NCBI GenBank assembly: GCA_013398615.1
Contig: VZSR01000680.1
Location: 2,137,893 to 2,201,892 of the forward strand
Direction of reading: 5' to 3'
Length of the DNA: 64,000 nucleotides
Origin: Brachypodius melanocephalos
Lineage: Eukaryota; Chordata; Aves; Passeriformes; Pycnonotidae
Shown here: piece by piece, positions 35,761-48,742 of the stretch
How positions within the stretch are numbered: the stretch's first letter is position 1
Layout of the letters: each line of letters starts with the position of its first letter
Made by a program: the position numbers and the translations under genes
The notes under the pieces: model-generated
Seen by the model: the letters and a program-made list of their open reading frames with translations, nothing else
Told to the model about the DNA's origin: nothing
Database searches by the model: none

Positions 35761-38430
35761 ACACCCTTTTGTGTTTTGTGTTAACTGTATAGAGACTGTT
35801 TGTCTGTTCAGTGCTTTGCAATTTAAAAAAAAAAAAATTATTACGGGCCAGATAATTTTCACCTTCCTTTTGGATTTTTTTCTTCCCCTGAGTGGAAAAT
35901 GGAGCTGTAATACCTGTGATCTTTTCCCTGTGCAGCAGAGGCAAGACTTGCACCACATGGTGGTCATGCCCTGCTGCCTACCCCAGCTGTAAGTGGCAAG
36001 GATCAACAATTAGGTGGTCGCTCGACTCTTCCCACTGATTTTCCTCAGTTTGTTCTCTGTTTCCTCAAAGTTCAGAAGTCACAAAGATTTGAGGGAAGCT
36101 TTTCTCTTATTTGGAATTGTCTCTGTGTGCTTCTCTGTGATTAAAGTGCCAAGTGGACAAAGGTGAGCATGAGCCCATTTTGTTCTGTGCGTTACTTGGC
36201 TACAGACTGAGCCAAATAAGCTGCTCCACGTGAGAGAAATTATGGAAGGAGAAGACAAAAGGGGATGACCAAAGTCAGAGAAGTTCAGGTGCAGAGTGCT
36301 GTGCTCTTTGAGGCCAGGTTTGTAAGGTTGGTGTCATCTCAGGCTCAGTTCCCTGTCTGTCAGTCGAGTTATAAAATAAACCCATCTCCCATGCTTTCCA
36401 ATTGGGGCCCATGGTAAATCCACTTTTAAAAATGACCCTTGAATCTGATCAGATCCTACAGTGGGGTGTTTATAGCAGTGCTGAAGACAGCCTCACGACT
36501 GTAATAAAACTAAGTGCCCATTTCAACAGCCAGCTGTGGGAGATAAACATGCACGTGAGGCCTCACACTGAAAAACCTTCCACATGGTGAGTGAGAGCAG
36601 CCCATTGTTCACCACGGGTTTGGGGTTTTTTCCCTCTGGGTTCCCAGCAGAAAGGGAAGTTAGCTTGATGGACTAATTCTCTTTTACATTCACTCGACGT
36701 CACAATGGCAGGGTGCCTCGGTCACTCCCCAAATATTAGCAACCTACAACTTTGATTCCTCCTGCTCCTGGGTCTATGGGAAATAGGAAGGGGGTTATTT
36801 CCAAAATTCTCTTTATTAGTATTCTGCCTTGGTCTGGAGGTTGTGTTTACACACTATCAGCCTGGGGCACTTGAGGTCTAAAAGTCTAAAATACAACTTC
36901 TGTGTTCCTTAGGGTAATGGATGATTGTACTTTTTTTTTATTCCAATTCTCTCTGAAAATACCTACAGTACTGTATAATTTGAACAGTTTGAGCAGTAGA
37001 ACAGGGCAGAACAGCTAGAGAGTATTTGAAAGTTGGCATTTCACAAACCGGACCAACACTTTACTTTTGGCCTTTTTTTTGCCAGACCGAAATAAAGAGC
37101 TCAGCTAAAACGAATGTGGTGGGTTTGTCTGACTTGGGTTTTTTTCATGATTGAAGTGTATATCGTGGTATTTCAGCAGGATTATATAAATGATAGCATA
37201 AGGGTGTTACTGAGGCAAGCTTTATGCATTAAAATAATACCTTTTATTAAATCCCAATCAGTATAGTTAAAAAAAAACCCCAACCAGAAACACTTTCAGA
37301 CATCCAAGTGCTCTTCCACATCTGAGGACCTCTAAGAGTCCATACACCCTAAGGAAACAAAGATGGGTAATTATCCGCTGCAAGCCATCCTGCAAGGTTG
37401 TACAACCTCTCTACAGGTGTGGATATGCCTCGATTTTGGAAAAAAAATCCTGTTCTCTTCTGGTGAGGCAGCCACGTGGAGGCAGCAGTGGAAATTGCAT
37501 CCCAGACGGGATGTCTCTACCAGGCCATAAAAGCAGGTGCTCTGGGCATTGTGCCCCAAGTTACATTGTGCCTTCTGCTCCTGGCAGCTCCTCTGAAGCA
37601 AAGGCACTGGCAACAGAATTAGGCAGTGTGCAAGATGATGATGTCAGTGGAACTAATCTATTTTAGTCTATTTAATTATTGTGTTTAGCAGTCACACAGC
37701 AAAGTCTTCCAGTACCAAAAGCATAGATAAAGGCAGACTGGCAATTAATTAAAATCTACCTGCTTTGGAGAATCACTGCATTTATTTTTAGGTCCAGCAA
37801 TTAAAGAGAGTTGATACATAGACCATATAAAATATCCGTATGCAGAAGCAAGAAGTCAAAGCCCAGAGTAAATCTGGGTTCACAAAAGCCTTTGTTCCAA
37901 GTAGTGACCAGACACACTGTAAAAAAAAACTCAAATCAACTATTTCTTGAGGATCTCTGCAATACCTAAGCATGAAGAAAAAGAGCTAAACTTAAATAGA
38001 CTTTTAATTTTGTTCTCCCTATCTCTTAGCTGTCGCAGCCCTATTATTTACACTATTGGCTTATTAAAAATTCAAGCCGAGTTAAAATGACTAGGAGTGA
38101 CTTATAGCATCAGCCCACAAGATTGTTGGTTGTTTTTTTGTTTATCCACCTGTTTTCTGATTCCTTGAATAATTTCTCTTTCTTTAATTAAAAAAAAAAA
38201 AAAGGAAAAAAAAAAAGGAAAAGAAAAGGCCAGCCTGCTGCTACTGAAACAAATAGGTACTGTAGGGCACTTGAGTCGCAGGCTTTGTTTTGCTGCCTGC
38301 ATTAGGTGGGTTTAGGGGCCAGATGCACTGAACTTTGCAACAGACAGTGCTGGGACCATCTGTGCAGAGTTGGGGGGTGTCAAAGAAAGGCTGTTTGTGT
38401 AAGTCGTGGGAAACGTAGTGGCCTGCCTGC
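35761..38430. other. AT-rich non-coding stretch
   Basis: Contains A-runs near 35825-35837, 36931-36938 and 38190-38218. No frame of a known protein and no further CR1 is recognised. Confidence 0.5.
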
Positions 38431-38439
38431 CAGTGTGCT

Positions 38440-38930
38440 CCATGAATTGAACTAATTGAAGATTATACTCTAGAGCTTGCCGTAGCTCAGTGAGAGGATA
38501 ATCCTTCATCAGCTGCAGGCGCAGCCAGTAATTGGTGCTTATTACAGGGAGGAGTTCCCCCGCAGTGCTGCAGAAACTGAGAGGCTTTAGTGTTTAATTA
38601 CTGTCTTTCAATAGAGATGGAAGGAAGGGGGGGGAAAAAGGCCAGAGTAAGAAAGTCCGGGAATAAGGGGAGGGGCAGCAAGTGTAATGCAATTTCTGAT
38701 AGTCTAGGCTAGACATTTAACAAGTGAGAGCGCCCTTTGTGTGAGAACATAACGTTCTGGCATGGATAATGAACCTCTGTTGTTTGTAATTAACCCCCGC
38801 GTCACCACAAAGTCTTTGTCTGCAATATTGTCTTAAACGGATTGTTTTCCACACCTCCGGGCCAGCTGAAAAGACTTTAAAGGTCTGACTTGCCACATTC
38901 AGGTCAACCTCACTTTTGAAAAGGTGTTTT
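38440..38930. promoter_or_regulatory. Best candidate conserved developmental enhancer
   Basis: A 490-bp non-coding block, richer in CpG and complexity than its AT-rich flanks. Words seen directly: GGATAATCC (38496-38504, bicoid/OTX-like), CAGCTG (38510-38515, E-box), TAATTG (38529), TTAATTA (38594-38600), TAATTAA (38787-38793), AGAACATAACGTTCT (38744-38758, steroid-receptor-like inverted repeat), ACAAAGTCTTTGT (38807-38819, paired HMG-box cores), CAATATTG (38823-38830) and AGGTCA (38901-38906, nuclear-receptor half site). Such density is typical of enhancers near developmental transcription-factor genes. Target gene, conservation and activity are unknown. Confidence 0.5.
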
Positions 38931-38957
38931 GGTGGGGTGGGTTTGGTTTGGTGGGTC

Positions 38958-38985
38958 TTATTTATTTATCTATTTATTTATTTAT
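38958..38985. repeat. (TTTA)n microsatellite
   Basis: About seven TTTA units with one TCTA interruption. Confidence 0.93.
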
Positions 38986-41021
38986 GTACAGTTTATTGCT
39001 GCCCCGACTGTAGGTGACACTCCCATTTGTCTCTGGCTCCACATTCATACTCCACTATAATAAAAAAGAATGTATGGCCATACACAGATACACACCTGTG
39101 AATAGGCAGCTGAATGATCCTGAATTTCTAGGAAGTGAAGATGTTGATTTAGCTAAAAAGAGATGCTGCTAGGGTTTTGTTTTGGGGGTTTGGATTTTCA
39201 TTATATCAAATCCTACTTTAGGTTAAAACTGCTGTAATACAACAGACCTGGAGTCCTCCATACATGCAATTTCTTCCTTTCCAGGCATGGTTTTCTCTTA
39301 CTTCAATTCCTTCAATGTTGGTGTTAAATAGATGAGTGCACTGCTCTGTGCCATCATTTATTATTATCATTTTATATGACACCCCTGGAACAGCGTGCTC
39401 ACTCATCTCAGCACCAGCACGAGATTTTAAAGTTAACTCCATCCGCCTTTTGCTGGTGCAAATTGCACAAATGGAAGTTTTTTTCTTTCACCTAACTCTG
39501 CTAGATAAAAATACAACAGGCTAGCATCGTTTGATGTGACAGAGGACAAAAAGCATGCCTGCTGCTAGAAAAGTCTTGCAAAGTTCATTATATATGTTTG
39601 TCTGTTGCCAGATTGCTCCCTCTCTGCATATAGGTAGAAGAGGGTATGTCACAAGTGGGGAAATGAGGAATTAAATGCAACTATTAAGTAAAAGCAATAT
39701 CCCCGGTAAAATATGTACATCTTTCCAGAGATTACATCTGACACTGTGTGTTTGAATCTGTTCAAGTTTTAAGCTTGGACAGATTCATGCCTTTTTTTTA
39801 ACTGTATTTTTTCTTCTACACACAGTCAAGTATTCAACTGAGCACTAAGACCTATGGACTTCATTAGAATGTAAGTATGCATTCAAATTCATTAGATCTC
39901 TACACTCTCCATTAATTGTTTTCCTTGTGGCATCAGATAACTAGCAAATAGCTGGGAAAAGTCACCGTGCCATGAAAAAAAACCCCACCTTTATTTTATA
40001 AATAGCCATAGGGAGGTATAAAAGCTGTCAAAATAAGGAAATAGACCAAGAATTCACAGTGCAAATTTTTGTATCAGAAGCAGAAACACGAACAGCGACC
40101 TTTCTGAAAAGAAAGAAGCTCTTTATGTGTCTCTTGTTGCTGAATGCAGGCAACAATAATGACCTAAATGAGACCTGCTGAGTGCAAACAGAAAATAAAT
40201 GCATAGTGGGTTTCTAGCACCAGCCACTCTCCGAGGCTTAATTGCAAATTGTTAAACGCACAGAGTTACCAATTTATTTTAACAAAATAGCATTCACAGA
40301 CTCTTACCAGTTTCAGCCTTGGCACCTGCTGAGCAGCTCCTACCATCAACCAACAATTTGGGTTTGACACTGAGTAAATATCAGGGCTCAACCCTTTTCT
40401 GTTAACTATCCAAACCCTCAGTGTTCAGTGCACAAGTGTGGTATCAGACATACCTGGGAGATGTTATTCCTTTACTAGAGTAAGGTGGAAGGAAAGGAAA
40501 AGATTCCAGTTCACTGGGACCTGTTTCTCTTCACTCTTTTCCCCAAAGCTCTACGAAAAACGCTGCAGTCGCTCACTGTCCATAAGTCCCTGTAGTGGCA
40601 AAAATCATAAAAAGGTTGGAGGAAATGTGACTTAAAATTGATGCCACAAGGAGCCAAAAAAACCAAACCAAACCAGACCAGAAAAATCTCCTGAGCAACA
40701 TGAATCGGTTTAGCCTGGGGAAAGTGAGTAGACAGATGAACCACAACGTGGCAAAATTGGCTAGAAAGGATTAGCAAACAGGATTCTGAGCTCTGCTCAA
40801 ACCAAACAGGCTGGAGTGAGGCTGGGCAGGAACCTGCCTGGGTGTGCTGGGCATCTCTCACCAGAGACAGCCTTCTTGACAGTTTATCCTCCATTTTTTA
40901 AAATCTTTTTACCTTTTTTCCTCATGCCGGCCAAGAGGATCTCCCAATGTATATAGATATGTCTGTGTGTGTATGTGACGTTTGTTTTTATAACACATGT
41001 AACTTCAATGGCTTGAGTTTC
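38986..41021. other. AT-rich non-coding stretch
   Basis: No gene is recognised. A small AACCA-type repeat lies near 40657-40680 and a short GT-rich word near 40962-40975. Confidence 0.5.
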
Positions 41022-41046
41022 ATTAGATGAAATAGTTTCATCTAAT
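41022..41046. repeat. Perfect hairpin palindrome, 11-bp stem
   Basis: ATTAGATGAAA at 41022-41032 and TTTCATCTAAT at 41036-41046 are exact reverse complements with a 3-base loop. Homeodomain-like ATTA cores lie at both outer ends. It could be a dimer site or a cruciform. Confidence 0.92.
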
Positions 41047-41988
41047 TACAGCAATAATCAAGGCTGGAAAAATTAGTGTGTTCTCATACCTAAAGAGCAT
41101 TAATAGTCCCTGAAAAGTATCTACAGATAGATAAAATAAAATAAGTACTTTTACAAGCTACTTAGAGAGTGTTATCCTTTGGGAAAACAATCTTTTTTCA
41201 AAGGTATTTATCGTGTTTAACAGAGATTCGCTTTGCAATTTTTAAATACCGACATGGTTTTGTTCAAAATCCAGGAAACTTGTAATGGGTAGGTATTGTA
41301 TAACTTGCAATGCCCTCTTAGACTTCAAAGGTTTAGGAGTGGTAAGTTGCTGGATGAAAAGAAGCAATATTCCAGTGATGACTGTTAAGTATAATAAAGA
41401 GCAGTAATGATTCTTGCCTGGGGCAGGCCTCAGACCAGTCTTGCTGGAGCAGTTTGTTAAATCCACGGCTGAGTTACACTCAGGCAGGAGCAAACATTAA
41501 ATGAAGGGCATAATTACGTTTTTTTTCCAGCAAAACTGACAGAGCTAGGCAGATTAGCTCATGGAAGCTGCATATTTGTCCCAGCCCTTCCACCGGAGTG
41601 ACAGGAGAGAAATGCCACCTCTTTAAACAATGTATTTTTAGGGATGATTTCTAGTTTAGGTGGTTGTAGAGAAAAAGGTTGAACCAAACTTTGACTTGTT
41701 CCTGAACACAGAGATAGCAATCAAAAAAAAAAAAAAAAAAAAGGTTTGGGTAACATTTCAGAGTTTAGAACTGAACTCTTAGTACAAATCCATCTACAAG
41801 AGAGATATTAATTCCAAGCAGGCTGAAGTCCTTGGCCATGAAGGTTTGGTTGAGCATGGATTCAGACTTGGGTTGCAGACCTCAGCCCAGCAATACAAAG
41901 GAAAGTTATCCTGAACTTCAGAGGCTCCCAGTTTTGATCTCATTGCTTGTTTTGACTGGATAAAAGAATCAAGCATTTGGGATTAGAG
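41047..41988. other. AT-rich non-coding stretch
   Basis: Contains an uninterrupted A20 run at 41723-41742. No gene is recognised. Confidence 0.5.
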
Positions 41989-42180
41989 CACTTAACTCTT
42001 TTAAGATTGGTTAAGAATTTATGGCTTATTAACCAATTAATGTTTCTTTAAGCTCTTAGTGCCTTAGCATGGCTGGGCCACTCTAAATTCCTAAGGAGAC
42101 TTAAATATCTACAGTGCCTTAGCATAGTTAAGATTTCTTCCCTCATTAAAATGACTCAACCACATTAAGGTTCCTTAAGC
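41989..42180. other. Cluster of TTAAG words
   Basis: Seven TTAAG/CTTAA cores occur in about 190 bp, one being the NKX2-like CACTTAA at 41989. AGTGCCTTAGCAT is repeated at 42058-42070 and 42113-42125. This may be an old decayed duplication or a homotypic factor-site cluster. Confidence 0.45.
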
Positions 42181-45100
42181 ATTTAACAAAGTTTATATGC
42201 GCTGTAGATGCTGCCCATTTCCTTCTTAATTTCCAAACAAGCAAAATCAGTGCAAAGAATGGTGCAATATGAATTTGAGAGATCAAGCTCTTACCTGAGA
42301 CACTCAAGAAATGAAGTTAGCCTCAAAGTTAGCTCAGGCACGATGACAGATTGAGCATTTCCTTTGTGGGACAGAAATCTTCATCAAATTGTTCTGGCTT
42401 TGCCAGCAGAGAGAATTCTTCTGCATTGATAAACCACTAGTGCATTGGATTACTGAAATGCCTGACCACAGAGCCCCTAATTTTTAAACTTAGGATTTGT
42501 TTTTACTGTGTTCATATACGTATCCTAAATTACTAAAGCATTCATCAGTTTATGAACATATTCCTCCTACAGAGTTAAGCAAAAACCAATTTTACACAGG
42601 TCAATAAAGCCCTTGTATGAAAGAGATCCAAGTCAGGACAGAGTATTCAATGACACTGAGTCCTTCCTCCTCTACTTCAGTGTATTTTGTTAAATCAATA
42701 ACAAATGTTTATTTCAAATTGTTAACAAATGCAAAACAAAGACTATGCAATGCTTAAATTGTGTAGATCTTTCATGCACTTATGTGAAGAGAAAAAAGAG
42801 TAGAATTGGATTGATCATTTTAAGATAGTTGAGCACAAAGAAAACCACTTAAAATACAGTTTCCTAGTTTATGCTTAACTTTGTTTAACCATCAAGATTG
42901 ACATTGACTGAGAATTGTATTTATTTGTTCAATTGAAAAATTCTAATTCTACTCCCAATGATTATAACAGAAGTGCAGTAACCTGTATGATTCACTGACA
43001 GCTCTTCCAGATGAAAAGACAGGTGTATCTATCCACAATGCAAAGTAAAATTGGGATGATTTTCAAATATGCTCTGATACATGAAACACTATTATTGCTG
43101 CCACAAATTAAAACAACTCCACTCTTTCCTTTTTATGCAGGATAGCTTTTGAAGGAAGTGAGGACAAATTATTTTTGAAGCAGTATTTCATGGAACATGT
43201 AGTAAAATGGCTTTTCTTCTTTCTTCAGTTTATTATTTTGGTGTGGGTTTTGTGGTTGGGTTTTTTTTTTTTTGGAGGCAGGGTTGTGATTTATGATGTT
43301 GCTTTGAGAAGATAATTTTTGAAGGTTCTTTCATTCATTCAGAGAGTCTAAGAGTTTCATGTAAATACAAATGCCTATTCTCATACCCAACTAAGTAACA
43401 ACAATGAAGAAGAATCTGTCTGAACTTTCTAGTCTTCATAGGAAAGTACTTTGAAAAATCATTGGAAAGCAGAGTTGTGTGACTAAAGCCAGTATAAATC
43501 TAACTATAATTTTCTGGTGGGCTTAAGAGTTGAAATATTGTCTTCAGCTTCAGTGGTGATATTAGAAAATGCAGTGTAGTGCTAGAAAAGCTACAGAAAA
43601 GGAAATTGAGAGTGATCTCCAGAGATAAAGGAACGTGCAGGATGGAGTAATTTGCAAAAAATTTGTTAGAATGGTATTTAATTGAATTACATTGGATCTT
43701 ACATTTTTTAGATAATATCAGTTGAAGTTACTATACTAGGTTATTATAGATTAGTGCATTATTAATATATATATATTCTTGACACAAGTTTTGACAGTGT
43801 GCTTACCTGGTAAAGTCACCTGTTGAAACACTCGTGTTTTTTAATGTAGTGAAATATGATAGCACTAAATAAAACCTATTAAACTGGTGTTTTCCATTAT
43901 TCTCATTACAGATCTCTCCCACAGGTGCCTGGATTATGTTTGCAGCAGATTCAGCCTTGTGCAGCAGGCCAAGGACAGTACAATTTGGTGACTATTGTTG
44001 ACTGATGCTGTATCCTTACAGAACACGCAGCCCTTTCTTTCCATGCTCCCCTCCTTGCTGTTCAGCCATTAAATTAATACTTACAGGTTAAAAATGCCAC
44101 GTTTTTAAAGCTTATTGCAAGTGAGTAACACTTAAAAAGCCACAATGCTAAGGAGAGTGCTACCTAATTGAATAAATATTGCTGTGTTTACACTGTTTCT
44201 GTTTGTGGAGACAACTCAAAACCTGAAAGTATATTGTTTGCCACAACAGGATACAGAATGTGCTCTAGCAAATAAAAAATACTGCTGACAAGTCCTGTGA
44301 TGACTGGTTTAAGCCATGGTGTAGAAGCAAAATTGCCATTTTAATACCTATACGTGTATGTTTTTTATGTAAAATTTAAGCAATGTTCTTTTTTTTAAAT
44401 CCAGCTGAAATTTTTGATGTTCAATTCTCTGAGTAGTGATTTCATTGTCTTCCTGTTCATTGGTGATTTCCTCGGGAGCTGAAACTTGCACTTGAGTTGG
44501 ACCTGTGAGATATTATATTAATAACTGAGACATTTCAATATGTGTGTGTGATGAACAACTACTGGCCAGTGGTCACTATATTACTGTCCTCTTGCAGTAA
44601 AAATAAACCCACAGGCTGTCTGTACGATTTTAGTCATACCCATGCCTGGTTTTAATCTGTCTGCCCTTGATTCCATAGCAGCACTGATGAAAATCATGCA
44701 GATCTGTCTAACTGATGCAGAAGCTGGAAAATCTGATGCTTTAGGCATATTTTTAATCTCAGCACTCCCACATAGTGGGTCACAATATTCCGGTCCCTCC
44801 CATAGCACGTGGAACGTTGAAGTGTATCCCATTATCCTTGCTTTAGTGCTGATTGTTGTGAGTAAAGCCAGATTTGTAAAAATTGCTGACTTCAGCAGCC
44901 CCAGAACACTGGTGCTTCTGACTTTTTGGGGAAATCTAGTTTATGGTAACTCCTTTTTAATGTTACTATTTACCTGTTTGCAATGGTGGGTGGTTTTTTA
45001 AAAAGCTTTCTCAGTTCTGATTTTGTCTCCAAGAATCTTGATATACTGTGGGCTCTACTGGGATATTTTGCTGTGTGGTTCATCCACACTGCCAACTTGG

Positions 45101-48100
45101 ACTAAGGATTTAAAAAAAATGGAGTTAATTATAAACCTCTCAAGATCGCCGATGGAGATTTGCTGTTATTTGCATCACTAGATTTCAGAGTGATGCAAGC
45201 CTGTGAGGATGAATGAAAGCAGTGCTGGGGAAGTCTGGAAACTCAGGCTGGAGCTGTGACCTTCACAGCCTGCTGTACCCCTTGCTATCCATGGGTTTTC
45301 TTTAGAGGGACAGAAATCCACCTGCTTGTCTCAGCTTGCCAAGGGCCCTAAGAGAGGAACAAAGTGTACACATAGCTGCAGGAACTCTGAGGAAAGTTAA
45401 GGAATTGTATAAACAGGCTGCAGTCTGCTCTGCTTGATCATTTTGGGCATTAGGAACTGATCCTTTCCAAAAATCATAGGTGAGGATTCTGTCACTCCTC
45501 CAGAAATTGATAGCAACTCAGGAAAAAAGAGGCAGAAATCCAAAGAATTTTCAGGGCCATTTTGCAGTGTTGGGTGACATCAGGACAAGTTCAGTACAAA
45601 TGCAGAATTTGCCCTGATTGCTGCTTCAGAAATTTGCAGCATTCTGCTTGCTTATTTCCTTGGAAATGCTGGCAGATATGTAGGGAATCAGGGGCTCTCT
45701 GGAGCAGAGACAGAAATCCCAAGATTGAGAACGACCTCGTAACGTGATGTTTAAGGCTCAGAGAGGGAGCTCTGTATTCTGGTTGGTGGCCAGAGAGCAA
45801 CGCTTTTTATATTAACTGAACATACGATAAAATAATTTCTCTGCAGGGTGGAGATAAAAAGGTAAACCCTTTTTCTCTCTTGGCTTGGTCCACTGCACTT
45901 TCTTTTTTTGGTATAGGCACCTTTCTTTCTAACACCAGCCAGGTAAACAAGTTCCTCTTCCCTCTGAACCTGGTTCCTTGTCCCATTCCAGGTAGTCCTG
46001 AATTGTGTATAAGCTGAGTTGCCCACCTAATCAGAGACTCTCGTGTGTTGAGGTGTCAGAAAAAGCACAAATGAGCAGCAAATAGATCAGAATTGCAGTA
46101 CATGATCCCCTGGTTGCCAGCTCCTGATTGCAGCGGGAGGTGCTGATGTCTGCTTTCACACATTTGCTTTTAATCGACAAAAACTATGTGTCTGTGATCA
46201 GAAGATAATCCTATATGACATGGGGTGTCAAATCTCATTGCCATTACCTATTTTAGCTTCAGATCTGCTGTTTGAATCTGATTTTTTGTTGTTGTTTTAA
46301 TTTGAAGGAAAACAAAAAGGAAAAGTATTTTAACCTAATACAGTCACCTATGTAATTCTCCTTGCCTAAATTACTGCTTTTCAACAGCAAGCTTTCTTTA
46401 AGTATGGCAATGAAGTTTTGGCATGACACGATGCATAATTCTTGTGTTTCTCCTTGTAAAATTCCACTTTGGTCATCATTTCCAGCTGATCCTCCAAAAA
46501 TTTTGCTCTTGGCTCCTATTTTATAAGTAAAGTGAAGGCTGTGCCAATAGCTTGTGCTTATCTAGCTTGGTTACAACAGTTACAGTCTGGTTTTCCAGCC
46601 TCAGGAAACAACTGAAACAATATTGATTTGCTCCAAGCCTGCCAGTTTAACTGGCACCATAATCAAGATTCCAGTAGCTTTCTAAGTTTGGGTTGGTTTT
46701 TTTTTCCCAGTGTGTCTGCCATGTATGCAACTTTATTAAAAATAAAGAAGAAGTATGCTGGTTTAAGATTTTTTTTTTAACATGATTTCAGACTGGAAGA
46801 TTTGCTTCTGTCAGTGTCATGAATTTTTTCAATTAATTTTTTAAGCAATGCTGTCACATAAGTTTTTGGTGGGAATCTGAACACTCCGGCGTTGGTTAGG
46901 AAGTTACACTTTAAAAATTCTTTGCTAATTTGAGGTGGTATTTTCTTTCTTACTACATGAAAACATGTCCTTGTTCATTGATCTAACTTTGAGATATAAA
47001 AATGCAAACCACTGAAGTGCATGGTTCGACTAAAGCTATGCTGAACTTATTCTTACATTTGACAAAAATCACAGATAAATCCTTTATGTGGGACATAAAC
47101 ACAGAAAAAGTCAAACCTAAAGAAACCTTAAAAAGTAGTGATGAAATGAGAAATAGAACTGAATTTTCATTTTAACCATATGGTTTTCTATTTGCTGTAA
47201 TGCATGGACAAACATCTAGAACTGGTATAAAAGAAGTAGCAAGAATGTGTGATCACAGCTTAATATTTTACTATGGAATTCCAACTACACAGATTGTGTA
47301 TAAGTAAGAAATTACTCAGCTAATCCAAGTTTGGACACTCTAGCCAATTCTTGCTAAAATAGATTGCACCTCTCTATTGAAAGGGTGTTAGCACAATTTT
47401 GCTGTTTACCAGATTTATTTCCTCAAACAAATGCCCACTCTCCCATTTCTGGGAGAAAAAAAAAAAGTCACAAAAAGCCTTCCAGAGGATTATATGCATA
47501 CTACTTTCAACAGGCAAAAGAGGTGGAGACAAATTTGGAATATGTGAAAGAAGACACTTTTAAGAGTGATGATGAGCATTACTTTAAAACATCTGGCCTT
47601 TCATGAACACATGGCAGAGCAAACATGGTTGGTACCGATGGTAAAAAGAGGCAGTGTGGAAATCATACTTATTTGAGACTGATGCTTTCAAGCTTCTTCT
47701 TTGGGAAGACAAGAGAGTCCTAAAATGTAACATTTGAGCATCTTGGGTTTTCATATTGATGTGCAAGTGGTGCCTAAATCTTATTTTTTATTTGTGCACC
47801 TAACATGCATGAGCATCTAATCAGCTGAAAGTAAACACCGGTATCTTTAACACAAAACATTTCCAAAGGATTTCTGATGTCTATAAAATTTCGATTACAT
47901 TTATGCTTTAAAAATCTTTGGTTTTTCAGTATTTCCCAGTCAGAAGTGAAAGCTTTGCTTATATAGTTCTGCCCATATGTAGATACCCAAATCCACTTGA
48001 ACACTTCTGCCTTGTCAATTGGGAATGAAATTTCCCCTGTACACCGAAGGATTTTTCTCACTCCAAAATTTCTTTTAATCACTCCAAAATAGATACTGGA

Positions 48101-48742
48101 AGGTTGAATTAATTACTTATTTAATAAATTAAGTAGAAAATAACATAATTTAACTGAAAACTTCAGTAAGTTTGATTACTGGAGGCATGAGCTACATTTC
48201 ACGCAGATCATCATGGTTTGGAATACTGCAGGGAGTTATAAGGATATCACACCAGCAAGCTGCCAATGGGCCCCAATTTATGAACTGTAACCTCCACAGT
48301 CTTTTAAAGTTTGTTTGTCCTTTATTTTAACTAACTGATTTCAAGTCATTTCTTTCAGAAGTTTAGTGTATCTGAAAGATCTCTAAAAACCCCTCAATTT
48401 TCTGTTTTAATACTTTTTTCTCTTTGATTACCAGATTGATATTTTGAGAAGTACTTTTTTTTAAAAAGTTACTTTTAACAATTGTTGTAGAGGTTTCATT
48501 CCAAATCCAAGGATCCTGACTCAAGTTTTGGCAGTTTTAAGGGAAACTATTGATAGATGCAAGGTTGAAGATGCAAGGTGCATCACTTCACCTCCTTGGG
48601 ACTGGATGAAAAAGGTGATTGAAAGGCACAGCAAAAGAATACTGCTTGACAATTTTACGGATCTCTGAGTAATTTCACTAATCCTTTAATATGATCCACT
48701 GAGAACTGAGGTGTTGAGTAGTTTCTTTTCTCTTTAATCCTG
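42181..48742. other. AT-rich non-coding stretch
   Basis: About 6.5 kb without a recognisable exon or transposon. It includes a T-run near 43261-43273 after a GT-rich stretch, TA repeats near 43763-43776 and T-runs near 46698 and 46770. An acceptor-like tract ends at about 43912 without a strong donor. Confidence 0.5.

Noticed and set aside
43900..43990. Exon-like segment after TCTCATTACAG
   Set aside because: The only downstream GT is weak (GTGACT) and another CAG follows 13 bases later; evidence is too thin.
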